A DNA stretch of 64,000 bases from Solibacillus isronensis (GTDB lineage: Bacteria > Bacillota > Bacilli > Bacillales_A > Planococcaceae). The stretch is taken from contig NZ_JAMBOC010000001.1 in assembly GCF_023715405.1 (NCBI RefSeq), positions 682,001 to 746,000 of the forward strand, given 5' to 3'. Made by a program: the position numbers and the translations under genes. This document shows, in pieces, positions 9,963-18,830 of this stretch. Position 1 is the first letter of the stretch, and each line of letters opens with the position of its first letter. The notes beneath the pieces were generated by a model that ran no database searches, had not been told where the DNA came from, and saw only the letters and a program-made list of their open reading frames with translations.

Positions 9963-10006
9963 AAAGGGTTTGTCTCGATTTCAAATAGGATAGGGGCAAA
10001 TCCTTT
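9963..10006 (+). other. Intercistronic hairpin before the thiolase gene
   Basis: AAAGGGTTTGTCTC and GGGGCAAATCCTTT can pair with G-U wobble over about 14 positions. No T-run follows, so it is not a good terminator. It may stabilise or process the mRNA between the MaoC pair and the thiolase. Function is inferred only. Confidence 0.4.
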
Positions 10007-10036
10007 AAATATAAACTGATAATGAGGAGACCATAT

Positions 10037-11206
10037 ATGAAAAGAGATGCTGTCATTGTATCAGCTGTTCGTACGGCGATTGGAAAACAAGGTGGGGCAT
10101 TAGCAAGTCTTCCTGCTCATCTGTATGGAGGAGAAGTTATTAAAGAAGCAATCAAGAGAGTGAATCTTAATCCTGAAATGATCGATGATGTGATTTTAGG
10201 AAATGTTTTAAGTGGTGGCGGCAATATTGCTAGATTGACAGCTTTACAGGGCGGTTTATCTGTCAACATACCGGGGTTAACAATAGACAGGCAATGTGGT
10301 TCAGGTATTAATGCAGCTGCATTAGCTGCCCAAGCAATACAATCTGGTGCAGGTGATATATATGTTGCCGGGGGGATTGAAAGCATGAGCCGTGCACCAT
10401 ATCAATATGAGCGTCCAGAACAAGCATACAGTTCAATCCCGCCAAGGTCTCGTAAAACGTTACTTGCTCCTGAAGAAATCGGAAACCCGGGCATGGGAAC
10501 TACTGCAGAAAACCTTGCAAAAAAATACGATATTACTAGAAAGGAACAAGATGAGTATTCCTTAAGAAGTCAACTAAGAATGGCAACTGCAATTCATGAA
10601 GGGCGTTTTGATGAACAAATTGTTCCAATTAGTATTCCTGTTCGTAAAGGTGAGCCGATTCTTTTTAACAAAGATGAACATCCGCGTCCGAATACAACGT
10701 TAGCTGCATTAGCAAAGCTATCTCCAGCTTTCCAAAGAGATGGAACTGTCACAGCAGGCAGTAGTTCCGGACTGAATGATGCGGCATCAGCAATGGTCAT
10801 TATGTCTCGAGAGAAGGCTGAAGAATTAGGAATTCAACCATTAGCCACGATTAAAGGATCAACCGTTGCAGGAGTAGACCCTAATATCATGGGAATTGGT
10901 CCCGTACCGGCAACGAAAAAATTATTAGAGAAGTTGAATCTTTCTTTATCCGATATGGACATTATCGAATTGAACGAGGCGTTTGCTGCACAGGTTATCG
11001 CCTGTGACCGGGAATTGGGAATCGATCCGGAAAAACTAAATGTTAATGGCGGAGCAATTGCACATGGGCATCCATTAGGTGCAACAGGCACAATTTTAAT
11101 AACAAAAGCTGTATATGAATTGAAACGATCGGCTGGGAAATTCGCCCTTATTACAGCTTGTATCGGTGGAGGCCAAGGAATCTCTTTAGTAATCGAAAGG
11201 GAGTGA
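10037..11206 (+). CDS. Acetyl-CoA acyltransferase (thiolase)
   Basis: Cleaves 3-ketoacyl-CoA to acetyl-CoA and a shortened acyl-CoA. The degradative thiolase triad is visible: Cys87 in RQCGSG, His345 in GHPLGATG and Cys375 in TACIGGGQG. Length 389-390 residues matches the family. The ATG at 10037 is preferred because AGGAGA lies 6 bases upstream; an ATG at 10022 would overlap the RBS. It completes the hydratase-dehydrogenase-thiolase series of the operon. Confidence 0.92.
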   Translation: MKRDAVIVSAVRTAIGKQGGALASLPAHLYGGEVIKEAIKRVNLNPEMIDDVILGNVLSGGGNIARLTALQGGLSVNIPGLTIDRQCGSGINAAALAAQAIQSGAGDIYVAGGIESMSRAPYQYERPEQAYSSIPPRSRKTLLAPEEIGNPGMGTTAENLAKKYDITRKEQDEYSLRSQLRMATAIHEGRFDEQIVPISIPVRKGEPILFNKDEHPRPNTTLAALAKLSPAFQRDGTVTAGSSSGLNDAASAMVIMSREKAEELGIQPLATIKGSTVAGVDPNIMGIGPVPATKKLLEKLNLSLSDMDIIELNEAFAAQVIACDRELGIDPEKLNVNGGAIAHGHPLGATGTILITKAVYELKRSAGKFALITACIGGGQGISLVIERE

Positions 11207-11248
11207 ACTAAAATTGTAAAAAAAATAATTACTTGAGGAGTAAATTAA

Positions 11249-11866
11249 ATGCGCGGAAGAATTCTAAAAGAAAGTATAGACCTCTTTGATAAAAAGGGAT
11301 TCAGCAAAACTTCCATTCAAGATATTATTGATACGATTGGTGTGACGAAGGGTACCTTTTATTATTACTTTAAAAGTAAACAAGAATTATTAATGGATAT
11401 TCACTTAAATTATATTAAAGAGTTATTAGCTGAACAAGAAGTGATATTTAATGATGAATATCTTAGTAATAAAGAAAAAATGAATAATTTAATCTCTTTA
11501 ATTATAAAAAATATTAAAATACATGGGAAGAGTGCAAGAGTATTTAATCGTGAATTTCGGCATCTCGATGATAATCAATTAAAGTTAATCAATGATTATC
11601 GTAAAGAGTTTCGAATTAAGCTTCAAAAACTCTTAGGTGAAGGAATAGAAAAAGGGGAATTCAGGGATGATCTTAGATGTGATATTGTCATTTTTGGAAT
11701 TCTAGGCATGGTTAACCGTTCGTATAATTGGTATGATCCGGATGGGGAAGTGTCAGAAGAAGAGTTAGTGAATACCTACATGGATATAATATTAAATGGA
11801 ATAAAAAAAGAGGGGAAAACTGCACTCATTAATGAAAAAATTATAGAAAATCATTTTACAGGCTAA
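11249..11866 (+). CDS. TetR/AcrR-family transcriptional regulator
   Basis: 205-residue repressor-like protein. The N-terminal helix-turn-helix reads FSKTSIQDIIDTIGVTKGTF followed by YYYFKSKQELL, the TetR signature. The C-terminal ligand domain contains GMVNRSYNWYDPDG, which recalls KstR2/FadR-like regulators that sense acyl-CoA. It is the last gene of the operon with a terminator after it, so it probably controls this operon in response to a CoA thioester. No operator can be assigned because the operon promoter is outside the window. Confidence 0.88.
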   Translation: MRGRILKESIDLFDKKGFSKTSIQDIIDTIGVTKGTFYYYFKSKQELLMDIHLNYIKELLAEQEVIFNDEYLSNKEKMNNLISLIIKNIKIHGKSARVFNREFRHLDDNQLKLINDYRKEFRIKLQKLLGEGIEKGEFRDDLRCDIVIFGILGMVNRSYNWYDPDGEVSEEELVNTYMDIILNGIKKEGKTALINEKIIENHFTG

Positions 11867-11944
11867 ATGGTAGTTATGAATAAAAATAATGGTATATGTG
11901 CGGTTGAAGGTTTCAAATATACCTTTGTAAAGATTTATATGAGC

Positions 11945-11985
11945 AAAAGAGTAAACAGGTGGTGTTCTGTATTACTCTTTTTTTG
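11945..11985 (+). terminator. Rho-independent terminator after TetR gene
   Basis: AAAAGAGTAA pairs with TTACTCTTTT, with ACAG/CTGT extending the stem, followed by a T-run. A near copy is at 58269-58303. The rest of 11867-12171 is AT-rich and presumably holds the promoter of the S9 peptidase; I could not assign -35/-10 boxes confidently. Confidence 0.8.
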
Positions 11986-12171
11986 TTTTTTATAATCTAT
12001 AAATGAATATATGTGAATTCAGTTAATTTGTAATACTATTTTACGAATGGTTTAATAATTGTATACAATTTTTCGTATATTCAATTATTTTATTTCAATT
12101 AAAAGTATATTTATGGTAATTTAGTAATAATACAGTTTTTACAATTTAAACATTAAGGAGGAGTATTCAAT

Positions 12172-13971
12172 ATGGTTTCATTTCCTAAACCAGGGGCAGA
12201 GCAGTTTTTAAGGACATTTTCAATTAGAGATTTTGCTGTGAGTCCGGATGAAAATCAACTTGTTTTCAGTACAAATTTAAGCGGAAAGTATAATTTATGG
12301 GCAATGAATCTGCCAAGTACATTCCCGACACAGCTGACATTCAATAATCAGAGCTGTCATGGGCTTCTGTATGATAAACAAGGACGATTCATCTTGGCAG
12401 GTTTTGATGAAGATGGCAATGAAAATACACAATTTTATGGTTTACCTCTTCATGGGGGTACATTAAAACCGATTATTAATGAAGAAGGAACGCGCAATAC
12501 AGGAATGATTCTTTCGGAAGACGGGAAAAAGCTTTATTACACTTCATCAAAAGGAAATCCCTCTTTTTTGAATACGTATAAATATGACCTGGAGACAGGG
12601 GCGGAAGAATTGATTTTAGAAGGAAAAACTACTCCTACATTATCAATTGGTTTAAGCCCGAATGAAGAAACCCTTCTTTATATGATGGGGTATTCAAATA
12701 CGCATTCGCTGTTGTATGCAAAACGGGGGAACGAAAATACTTTGTTAACACCGTCTACCGATTGTCAGCACACAGTTAGTGACGCTTGTTTCGCAACAAA
12801 TGATCTAATTTATTTTTTAACGGACTACGACGCAGATTTTACATACTTGGCCTCGTATAATTTAGAGACAAATGAATTTACTAAAGTGAAAGATATTGAG
12901 AATGAAAGCTTCACTACCCTGAAATATGACCAACACAAGCAGCACCTATATATAGTTAGTGAAAAGGGTGTAGAAGATACTGTATACATGTATGATTTGG
13001 GCTCAGATGAATGGGTGAAAATACAAACGCCATGTAGTACTATCGATAAGTTAGTTGTGACAAAGTCAGGGAATTTATATATGTTAGGCGGAACTGCTAC
13101 TAAACCGGATAATATTTACCGATTTACAAATAATGAATGGACTTCTCTTACACAATATACAGTTCCGGGTGTCGACCATAGCGAATTAGTGGAGCCGGAT
13201 GTCATTTCGTATGCTTCTTTTGATGGGCTAGAAATTGAATCTTTATTTTTCAAAGCTAATAAGGAAAATGATAATGGGGAAATCATCTTTTGGCCACACG
13301 GTGGTCCGCAAGCTGCAGAGCGAAAATTCTTTAGAGCTTCATTCCAATTCTTTTTAAATAATGGCTATAGTATTTTTGCACCAAATTTCCGTGGGTCAAC
13401 GGGTTATGGATTAGCTTTCATGAAAATGGTGGACGGAGATTGGGGATACGGTCCGCGTCTTGATAATGTCGCAGGTCTCGATTGGCTTATTGACAACGGT
13501 TATGCAGAGAAAGGGAATATTTTATTGATGGGTGGAAGCTATGGTGGCTATATGGCATTGTTGCTTCACGGACGACATGCGGATTATTTCAAAGCTGTAG
13601 TCGATATCTTTGGGCCGTCTGATTTGTTTTCTTTTGTTAATTCGGTTCCGGAAGACTGGAAACCGATGATGGATCAGTGGGTAGGAAATCCTGAAAGAGA
13701 CAAAGAAAAGTTTATCGAATATTCTCCGATTACGTATTTAGAGACGATGACAAAACCAATGCTCGTTATTCAAGGAGCAAATGACCCAAGAGTTGTGAAG
13801 GAAGAATCGGATCAAATTGTGCAGGCGTTAAAAGATAAAGGCCGTGAAGTCGAATATATGCTTCTTGAAGATGAGGGTCATGGATTCTCTAAAAAAGAAA
13901 ATGAAATTGCGGTTTACCAAAAAATCCTTTCATTCTTCAGCCAATTTGTTGAATCTAAAGTAAAGGCATAA
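12172..13971 (+). CDS. S9-family serine peptidase (acylaminoacyl-peptidase-like)
   Basis: 599-residue prolyl-oligopeptidase-type peptidase. The first about 340 residues are beta-propeller-like repeats (FAVSPDENQLVFS, MILSEDGKKLYYT). The C-terminal alpha/beta-hydrolase domain has the nucleophile elbow GGSYGGY (Ser456), Asp538 in GANDPRV and His570 in DEGHGF. No signal peptide is visible, so it is probably cytoplasmic, cleaving short or N-acylated peptides. It is monocistronic, with an AAGGAGGAG RBS and its own terminator. Confidence 0.9.
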   Translation: MVSFPKPGAEQFLRTFSIRDFAVSPDENQLVFSTNLSGKYNLWAMNLPSTFPTQLTFNNQSCHGLLYDKQGRFILAGFDEDGNENTQFYGLPLHGGTLKPIINEEGTRNTGMILSEDGKKLYYTSSKGNPSFLNTYKYDLETGAEELILEGKTTPTLSIGLSPNEETLLYMMGYSNTHSLLYAKRGNENTLLTPSTDCQHTVSDACFATNDLIYFLTDYDADFTYLASYNLETNEFTKVKDIENESFTTLKYDQHKQHLYIVSEKGVEDTVYMYDLGSDEWVKIQTPCSTIDKLVVTKSGNLYMLGGTATKPDNIYRFTNNEWTSLTQYTVPGVDHSELVEPDVISYASFDGLEIESLFFKANKENDNGEIIFWPHGGPQAAERKFFRASFQFFLNNGYSIFAPNFRGSTGYGLAFMKMVDGDWGYGPRLDNVAGLDWLIDNGYAEKGNILLMGGSYGGYMALLLHGRHADYFKAVVDIFGPSDLFSFVNSVPEDWKPMMDQWVGNPERDKEKFIEYSPITYLETMTKPMLVIQGANDPRVVKEESDQIVQALKDKGREVEYMLLEDEGHGFSKKENEIAVYQKILSFFSQFVESKVKA

Positions 13972-14011
13972 AAAAACATCAATTATAATTAATGATACTA
14001 TACAAAATACA

Positions 14012-14053
14012 AACAGCGACAATAATAATTATACGAGATTGTCGCTGTTTTTT
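14012..14053 (+). terminator. Terminator after S9 peptidase, shared convergently
   Basis: AACAGCGACAAT and ATTGTCGCTGTT form a perfect 12-bp stem followed by a T-run. Genes on both sides converge here, and the A-rich left flank would let it work on the minus strand as well. Confidence 0.9.
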
Positions 14054-14512
14054 ACTTAGAAGTAATGATATCCATTAGCGTTTTTAAGCCGTCATTCACT
14101 TTTACTAGCTGATCATTGCCTTTCACTCCAAAAAGATAAACTTTATCGTTATCTTCTAAAGAATACATGTACCTGTCTTCCAATGATGGACCCTCACTAC
14201 ATACTTGACTTCGTTTTCTTGTAAGTATTCGATTTCGAGCAGTGGCTCTTCTTTAAATATCTTATTATCTGGCCGTTCCAACTGTACATAGGGGAACCTG
14301 TAGATTTCAACCATTGGAGTAAAAGCAGAATCCGAATCCGTAAATACTAAAATTTCTTCATTTGTTTTGGTATCTCTTACTGAAATAGTATCAATATTAC
14401 TACTCAAAGCTGTTCCTATTATGGCATCTCTGCTAGACTCTTGCCACATATCAAAAATAGACCAGCCCAAAACAATGACACCGATAGAGATTACCCATAG
14501 CCATCTTCTCAT
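14052..14512 (-). pseudogene. Membrane-anchored hypothetical protein, apparent -1 frameshift
   Basis: The annotated-length product stops after 118 codons at 14156, but the next frame immediately continues for about 45 codons (reading EDRYMYSLEDND... to MDIITSK) and ends at 14052 beside the terminator. Joined, the product is about 153 residues: one N-terminal helix (WVISIGVIVLGWSIFDMW) and an extracytoplasmic domain. The switch lies near 14170-14190 and needs one missing base. It may be a true mutation or a sequencing error. I do not recognise the family. Its ATG overlaps the upstream gene's stop (TAATG). Confidence 0.65.
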
Positions 14513-14916
14513 TATTTGGATACATTCAAATTCTCTGTTGATGAACTGCTAGTAAAACTAGTTAATTGAAGTGGCGTGATCGTACCTTGGTGGAAATAGA
14601 GCTGCCAATGCCCGTCAATCAATTTCCATATCGAACTACGCAGTGTATTTCTTTCTCTCGTTGTATCGACTAAAAAATAAGTAGCTAAGACAATGTCATG
14701 AGCGAGCGGGTAGATTTCGTAGTTGTGCAGCTTCATTTCTGTCAAAACAACACCAGTTTCAAGACACTCTTTTTTATCGTAAATATAACCGGAGCTGCCA
14801 ATCTCAAAGAAGTCATCTGCTAAAATTGCATCAAGCTTTTCTTTACTCCTTCTAACTTCTAAACCAGTATGACTTTCCTCTAACTGCTGTAAATGCTCTT
14901 TTAAATTCTCTATCAT
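14512..14916 (-). CDS. NTF2-like protein (DUF4440 type)
   Basis: About 134 residues with the NTF2-like/SnoaL-type pattern seen in DUF4440 proteins: an N-terminal helix, DAILADDFFEIGSSG, and terminal strands RSSIWKLIDGHWQLYFHQGT. Family members are small binding or stress proteins, sometimes tied to calmodulin-kinase-like or polyketide enzymes. The ATG at 14916 is chosen over a GTG at 14928 because AGGTGG is 8 bases upstream of the ATG. It is translationally coupled to the frameshifted membrane protein. Confidence 0.75.
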   Translation of the reverse strand: MIENLKEHLQQLEESHTGLEVRRSKEKLDAILADDFFEIGSSGYIYDKKECLETGVVLTEMKLHNYEIYPLAHDIVLATYFLVDTTRERNTLRSSIWKLIDGHWQLYFHQGTITPLQLTSFTSSSSTENLNVSK

Positions 14917-15092
14917 CACAATTACCACCTAACTTTTTTAATACATCTAAACTTTTATTTCTAGATTATTCAATGAAATCCTTTAATTCGACAGGAGGAC
15001 GTCATACTTTGAACGTTGACATTGCTTATGAATACAAAAAGTTGAAACATTTACCATATATATTCGTATAGATACATAAAGGAGGAATTTAT

Positions 15093-15224
15093 ATGACTCT
15101 AAATAATAAGTTACAAAACGAGGGAAAGAAAAAATCCAGCTACAACTACATTATTCCTGTTTTTATTGGTGGGGCTATAGGGGCAGTTTTAGGTGTAGTT
15201 GCATACGTGAAGGACTGGCTCTGA
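15093..15224 (+). CDS. Small single-pass membrane protein (43 aa)
   Basis: AAGGAGGAA 5-6 bases before the ATG and a coherent 43-residue reading: a polar basic start (NEGKKKSSYN) then one hydrophobic helix YIIPVFIGGAIGAVLGVVAY and a short VKDWL end. Family not recognised. The excellent RBS and the composition make a real microprotein likely. Confidence 0.6.
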   Translation: MTLNNKLQNEGKKKSSYNYIIPVFIGGAIGAVLGVVAYVKDWL

Positions 15225-15281
15225 TATTTTTTATGAAAGCTAATTTCAAATCTTTAACAAAGGGAGATTGGAGGTAAATTT

Positions 15282-15482
15282 ATGGATGCATTATCAATTC
15301 TCGCAATTGTACTCATCGTCACCGGAATGGTTGTATGTGCAATTAAAATGAGGAGCTTGAAAGATAAAATTCACGATAGTTCCGCTACTCCAATAATCCT
15401 TAGGTGGATAATAGCAACTGCAGCGTGGGGAGTATTGAGCATTTATATTGTAGCATGGTGGCTAATGCCTCGATTGCTTTAA
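15282..15482 (+). CDS. Small membrane protein, two predicted helices (66 aa)
   Basis: Begins MDALSILAIVLIVTGMVVCA, followed by a charged loop (KMRSLKDKIHDSS) and a second helix ending in AWWLMPRLL. AGATTGGAGG precedes the ATG. It follows the 43-aa protein by 57 bases and may share its transcript. Not recognised. Confidence 0.6.
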   Translation: MDALSILAIVLIVTGMVVCAIKMRSLKDKIHDSSATPIILRWIIATAAWGVLSIYIVAWWLMPRLL

Positions 15483-15571
15483 AAACTACAATATATAAAA
15501 AGAGGATTAATGAATTCCATTTTCGAATTTTAATAAAAGGACGTAGAAACGAAGGAGCTGTTTTAGAATGT

Positions 15572-16405
15572 GTGGGATTAGAAACTAAGATAAGAAAACG
15601 AGATGTTGGTCTTCCGAAGCATCGTCAGGAATTACTGGAAGCAATTGAACTTGATTTAATCAATGATGAGAATGTTTTGGCCGTTTTTTACGGAGGGTCC
15701 ATCGGAAATGAGGAAACGGATCTATATTCTGATATCGATCTCCGTATAGTTGTGAAAGAAGAAGTATATGAAGAGTATAGGTTGAACAAAAAGCAACGGG
15801 CCAGTAATTGGGGAAATGTTCTTTACTTTGAAGACTTTCATTGGGCAAATTACAGTACGGCACATTATAGGTCATTTATAAAAGTGGACAGTTTTTATTA
15901 TAAAAAGGTGGATATGAAGCCATCTATATGGACTCAGAAATTAAAAATTGTCCATGATCCAACAGGTTTGATCCATGATGTAGTAACAGAATCAGCGGAT
16001 TTAACGTATAGACCATCTGTTCAAGAAATAGAACATTGGAGAACAAAATTTTTTGCTTATCTGCATGAAGCGTACAGAAGAGTAATGAGAAATGAAATCT
16101 ATTATGCACTTCACAATATAGATAATTTAAGGTTATCCATGATAACTGGTTGGTATATGGAAGCAGGCATACAACCGAATGCCTTTGGGGATTGGGCAAA
16201 ATTAGAAGGGGATAGAAGCAAACTAAATGAACGACAATTATCACTGTTAATTCAGTGGCAATGCAATAGAGAACAAGAAGAAATTTTTAATGTAATGAAA
16301 AATATCATTCCGGAATTTATTCAAATTCACAAGAAATTATGTGAGCAATACGGAGTTGACGAGAACATCGAGTGGGTAAAAGAAATTATAGATTTGGTAA
16401 TGTAA
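15572..16405 (+). CDS. Nucleotidyltransferase-domain protein
   Basis: Probable nucleotide transferase of the Pol-beta superfamily: VFYGGSIGNEETDLYSDIDL is the GS-x(10)-D-x-D active-site pattern. The C-terminal helical half resembles the kanamycin/streptomycin adenylyltransferase-type tails. The start is uncertain: the frame is open back to 15404, where it would overlap the preceding gene. The GTG at 15572, downstream of GAAGGAG, gives a 277-residue product starting near the conserved LPKHRQELLEAI. Substrate unknown; antibiotic modification is possible but not shown. Confidence 0.7.
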   Translation: MGLETKIRKRDVGLPKHRQELLEAIELDLINDENVLAVFYGGSIGNEETDLYSDIDLRIVVKEEVYEEYRLNKKQRASNWGNVLYFEDFHWANYSTAHYRSFIKVDSFYYKKVDMKPSIWTQKLKIVHDPTGLIHDVVTESADLTYRPSVQEIEHWRTKFFAYLHEAYRRVMRNEIYYALHNIDNLRLSMITGWYMEAGIQPNAFGDWAKLEGDRSKLNERQLSLLIQWQCNREQEEIFNVMKNIIPEFIQIHKKLCEQYGVDENIEWVKEIIDLVM

Positions 16406-16450
16406 ATTCATATATAAGTCAGCTGTAATATGGCAGTAGAGAATATAAAT

Positions 16451-16482
16451 AACGCTCAGTTTTTAAATATCCCTGAGCGTTT
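16451..16482. terminator. Hairpin between convergent genes
   Basis: AACGCTCAG pairs with CTGAGCGTT across a T-rich loop. It sits between the nucleotidyltransferase and the minus-strand YesK-like gene and could end either transcript. Confidence 0.65.
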
Positions 16483-16506
16483 AATATGCTTATTCAACTA
16501 AAGCCC

Positions 16507-16779
16507 TTACTTCGTGTTTTGATAAATAATACCAAAAATAGTACCTATCCAAACGCCTATAAAAATAGTAAAAGCAAAGAAGCCTAGACCCATGCCTTCC
16601 CAACCACCAACAACAAATATGCTGAAAAGTATTAATCCGATACAAAGTAGGCTCATTATAGTAGAAGTTAAAAGTAAAACATTTTTTGAAACTTTACGGG
16701 CAATAAAAAACATCATAAATGCAAAGAATAATCCTAACAATAATAAAGGAGTCCATCCGTCTAACATCAAAGCATCCAC
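16507..16779 (-). CDS. YesK-like small membrane protein
   Basis: 90 residues with three hydrophobic segments and the Gly-rich GGWEGMGLGFFAFTIFIGVWIG stretch that recalls the YesK-like family. No catalytic residues. GTG start with GGGGGT 6-8 bases upstream; an ATG at 16767 is an alternative. Function unknown. Confidence 0.6.
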   Translation of the reverse strand: MDALMLDGWTPLLLLGLFFAFMMFFIARKVSKNVLLLTSTIMSLLCIGLILFSIFVVGGWEGMGLGFFAFTIFIGVWIGTIFGIIYQNTK

Positions 16780-16904
16780 TTAATTACCCCCTGTTATGTT
16801 TTCCACGAACTGACATGACTGTTATATACGCTAAAGTACATCCTGTAAAAATTTTAACATAAATTTTCCATTTATTTAAGGGCAAAGGGACAATGCTTAA
16901 TGGA

Positions 16905-17375
16905 TTACTCAAAAATTCTAATGATTAAATCCGAAGAAATCGGCTTTCGCTGTATTTCTCTAGCCCAAACGGATAGCTGCCCAATGTGATGTATCTCATG
17001 CGTTATCATATGAGCGAAAATCTTTTTTTGCGTAAATTCTAATATTGAACCGTCTCGTCGCTGTACTTCTATAATAATATTTTCATAGTCTGAAGGAAGT
17101 TGTTCAATGAACTGTTCAGTAAACAATTGGACAAAAGTCGAATATTCTTTGATCTCATTCAATTGTGTAAGTAGTTGTCGCCTTTCAAAAACTACCTTTT
17201 CATCAACTAATGAATTCAACCAGAGCAACTCACAATCTATTATGTGGGTAAGTGTTTCTCGTATACTTTTCATACCGCCAACCCGCACTTTATGAAATTC
17301 TTCTTCCGGTAATGATTCACACCAAGTGAACCAATCTTCACGTACTTGCCAATTGTATTTAAATAAAGATAACAT
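16905..17375 (-). CDS. DinB-family four-helix metal-binding protein
   Basis: About 156 residues of the DinB/YfiT-like fold. Metal ligands are visible as His in ETLTHIIDCE and the HEIHH cluster in MITHEIHHIGQL. Family members are putative thiol-dependent transferases or stress-induced metalloproteins. The ATG at 17375 is chosen because GAGGTG lies 4-9 bases upstream; an in-frame ATG at 17387 overlaps that RBS. Confidence 0.8.
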   Translation of the reverse strand: MLSLFKYNWQVREDWFTWCESLPEEEFHKVRVGGMKSIRETLTHIIDCELLWLNSLVDEKVVFERRQLLTQLNEIKEYSTFVQLFTEQFIEQLPSDYENIIIEVQRRDGSILEFTQKKIFAHMITHEIHHIGQLSVWAREIQRKPISSDLIIRIFE

Positions 17376-17475
17376 TTTGCACCTCATTCTAGTAGAATAG
17401 TAAGAAAATTATAACTTAAATGGATTTATTGGGAAACATTATTGAGTATTACTTCTAATTTAAGGAGTTGAACGA

Positions 17476-18015
17476 ATGAGTAAAATAGCAGCACATAAGG
17501 TCTACATCATTTCAGGACCGGCCGGGGTAGGGAAATCAACAACTTCAAAAGAACTGGCTAAAACATTTAAGAACAGTGCTTATATTTCTGGTGATTATAT
17601 TAGCCATATGCACATTAACGGGAGAAAAAAGCCGTGGGAAAGCTCGGAAGAAATGTCGTTGATTTGGGATAACATATTAAGTCTCACAAAGAATTTTATT
17701 AAGTATGGCAATGACGTCATCGTTGATTATGTAACCTTCCCTAAAGAAGCAGAATGGATTAGCGAGAATCTTAAAAGTTTAAATGTGGAAGTAATTTACG
17801 TAGTTTTATGGACTGATAAGAAGACTTTATTGACTAGGGATAATATGAGGTTACCAAGCGCCAGAATGGGTGAACGATGTGTGATTTTAGTAGATGAGTT
17901 CATAGAAACAGGATTAAATGAAAAACACATTTTTGATAAAAGCAATACTTCGCTTGATGATATCTCAGATGTGATCAATGAAATAATAAACAACCCAAAA
18001 TATAAATTAAATTAG
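17476..18015 (+). CDS. P-loop kinase (AAA_33 / CPT-like)
   Basis: 179-residue small-molecule kinase fold. The P-loop is SGPAGVGKST at residues 13-22, followed by SGDYI and a DVIVDYVTF strand, as in AAA_33 and chloramphenicol-phosphotransferase-like proteins. Substrate not evident. RBS TAAGGAG upstream of ATG. It sits in a run of unrelated single genes (DinB, GNAT) typical of accessory stress or resistance regions. Confidence 0.78.
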   Translation: MSKIAAHKVYIISGPAGVGKSTTSKELAKTFKNSAYISGDYISHMHINGRKKPWESSEEMSLIWDNILSLTKNFIKYGNDVIVDYVTFPKEAEWISENLKSLNVEVIYVVLWTDKKTLLTRDNMRLPSARMGERCVILVDEFIETGLNEKHIFDKSNTSLDDISDVINEIINNPKYKLN

Positions 18016-18063
18016 AATCATATAAGTAGAGCGAAATTATGATTTAGAAGTTGAGGTGTTTTT

Positions 18064-18618
18064 TTGAGGAAATTCAATGACTACATAGAAACGGACAGAC
18101 TAGTAATAAGACCCCTTGAAAAAGAAGATTACACATCGTGGTTATCCGCATTTGAAAATAGATTGCCATCACAGCATCAATACGATGAAGGTAAAATCGA
18201 TATGAGCATTTGTACAAAAGATTGGTTTGGAGATTTGGTAGATCGTCATCAAAGGCTTGCTTCAGAAGATAAAGTTTATGTATTTGGGGTTTTCCGAAAA
18301 GAGGATCTTGCGCATATTGGTTCAGTTGATTTTTCCACAATGTTAAGGGATGAATTTCAATGGGCAAGATTTGGTTACACCATCCACAATCAATTTTGGT
18401 TACAAGGATATGGAAAGGAAGCTGTAAAAGCTGCGATTACACTAGCTTTTGATAAACTGAATTATCATCGGATCGAAGCACACATAAATTTGGATAACTT
18501 TCCTTCTATTAAGTTAGCAGAAAGTGTTGGTCTGCAATTTGAATGTATAAGAAAAGGATTTATTTACGAATTTGACGAATGGACAGATCACATTATTTAC
18601 TATATAAATTCGAGGTAA
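18064..18618 (+). CDS. GNAT N-acetyltransferase (RimJ/RimL type)
   Basis: 184 residues with the start pattern ETDRLVIRPLEKEDY, the acetyl-CoA binding region FWLQGYGKEAVKAAI and the NFPSIKLAESVGLQFE segment of RimJ/RimL-like enzymes. TTG start with GAGGTG upstream. Substrate, protein N-terminus or small amine, is unknown. A dead relative follows at 18664. Confidence 0.85.
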   Translation: MRKFNDYIETDRLVIRPLEKEDYTSWLSAFENRLPSQHQYDEGKIDMSICTKDWFGDLVDRHQRLASEDKVYVFGVFRKEDLAHIGSVDFSTMLRDEFQWARFGYTIHNQFWLQGYGKEAVKAAITLAFDKLNYHRIEAHINLDNFPSIKLAESVGLQFECIRKGFIYEFDEWTDHIIYYINSR

Positions 18619-18663
18619 GGGATAATAATATAACATCTTGTAATACACAAAGAGAAGGTAGGG

Positions 18664-18805
18664 ATGTTTATGCACAAATTGGAAACTGAAAGATTACTAT
18701 TATGAAGGCATATTAAAGCAGCTTGTTTCACGCTTCGGACAGTTTTATGATTTGACCTACTATGGGTTATTAAAAGAAGAATTCGAAAACATTGCGCAGT
18801 TGTGA
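18664..18805 (+). pseudogene. GNAT acetyltransferase relic (head and tail only)
   Basis: An in-frame start reads M-HKLETERLLL, the standard beginning of this family, then meets TGA. About 60 bases later another frame reads RFGQFYDLTYYGLLKEEFEN and stops at 18805, which is the usual end of such enzymes. About 130 central codons are missing, so this is a gene with an internal deletion, not a short protein. It still has an RBS-like AGAAGGTAGGG. Confidence 0.72.
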
Positions 18806-18830
18806 AGTGAAAATTAGGTGGTGAAAAATC

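Noticed and set aside
15404-15571. Extended N-terminus of the nucleotidyltransferase
   Set aside because: It would overlap the 66-aa gene and shows no conserved sequence before LPKHRQELLEAI.
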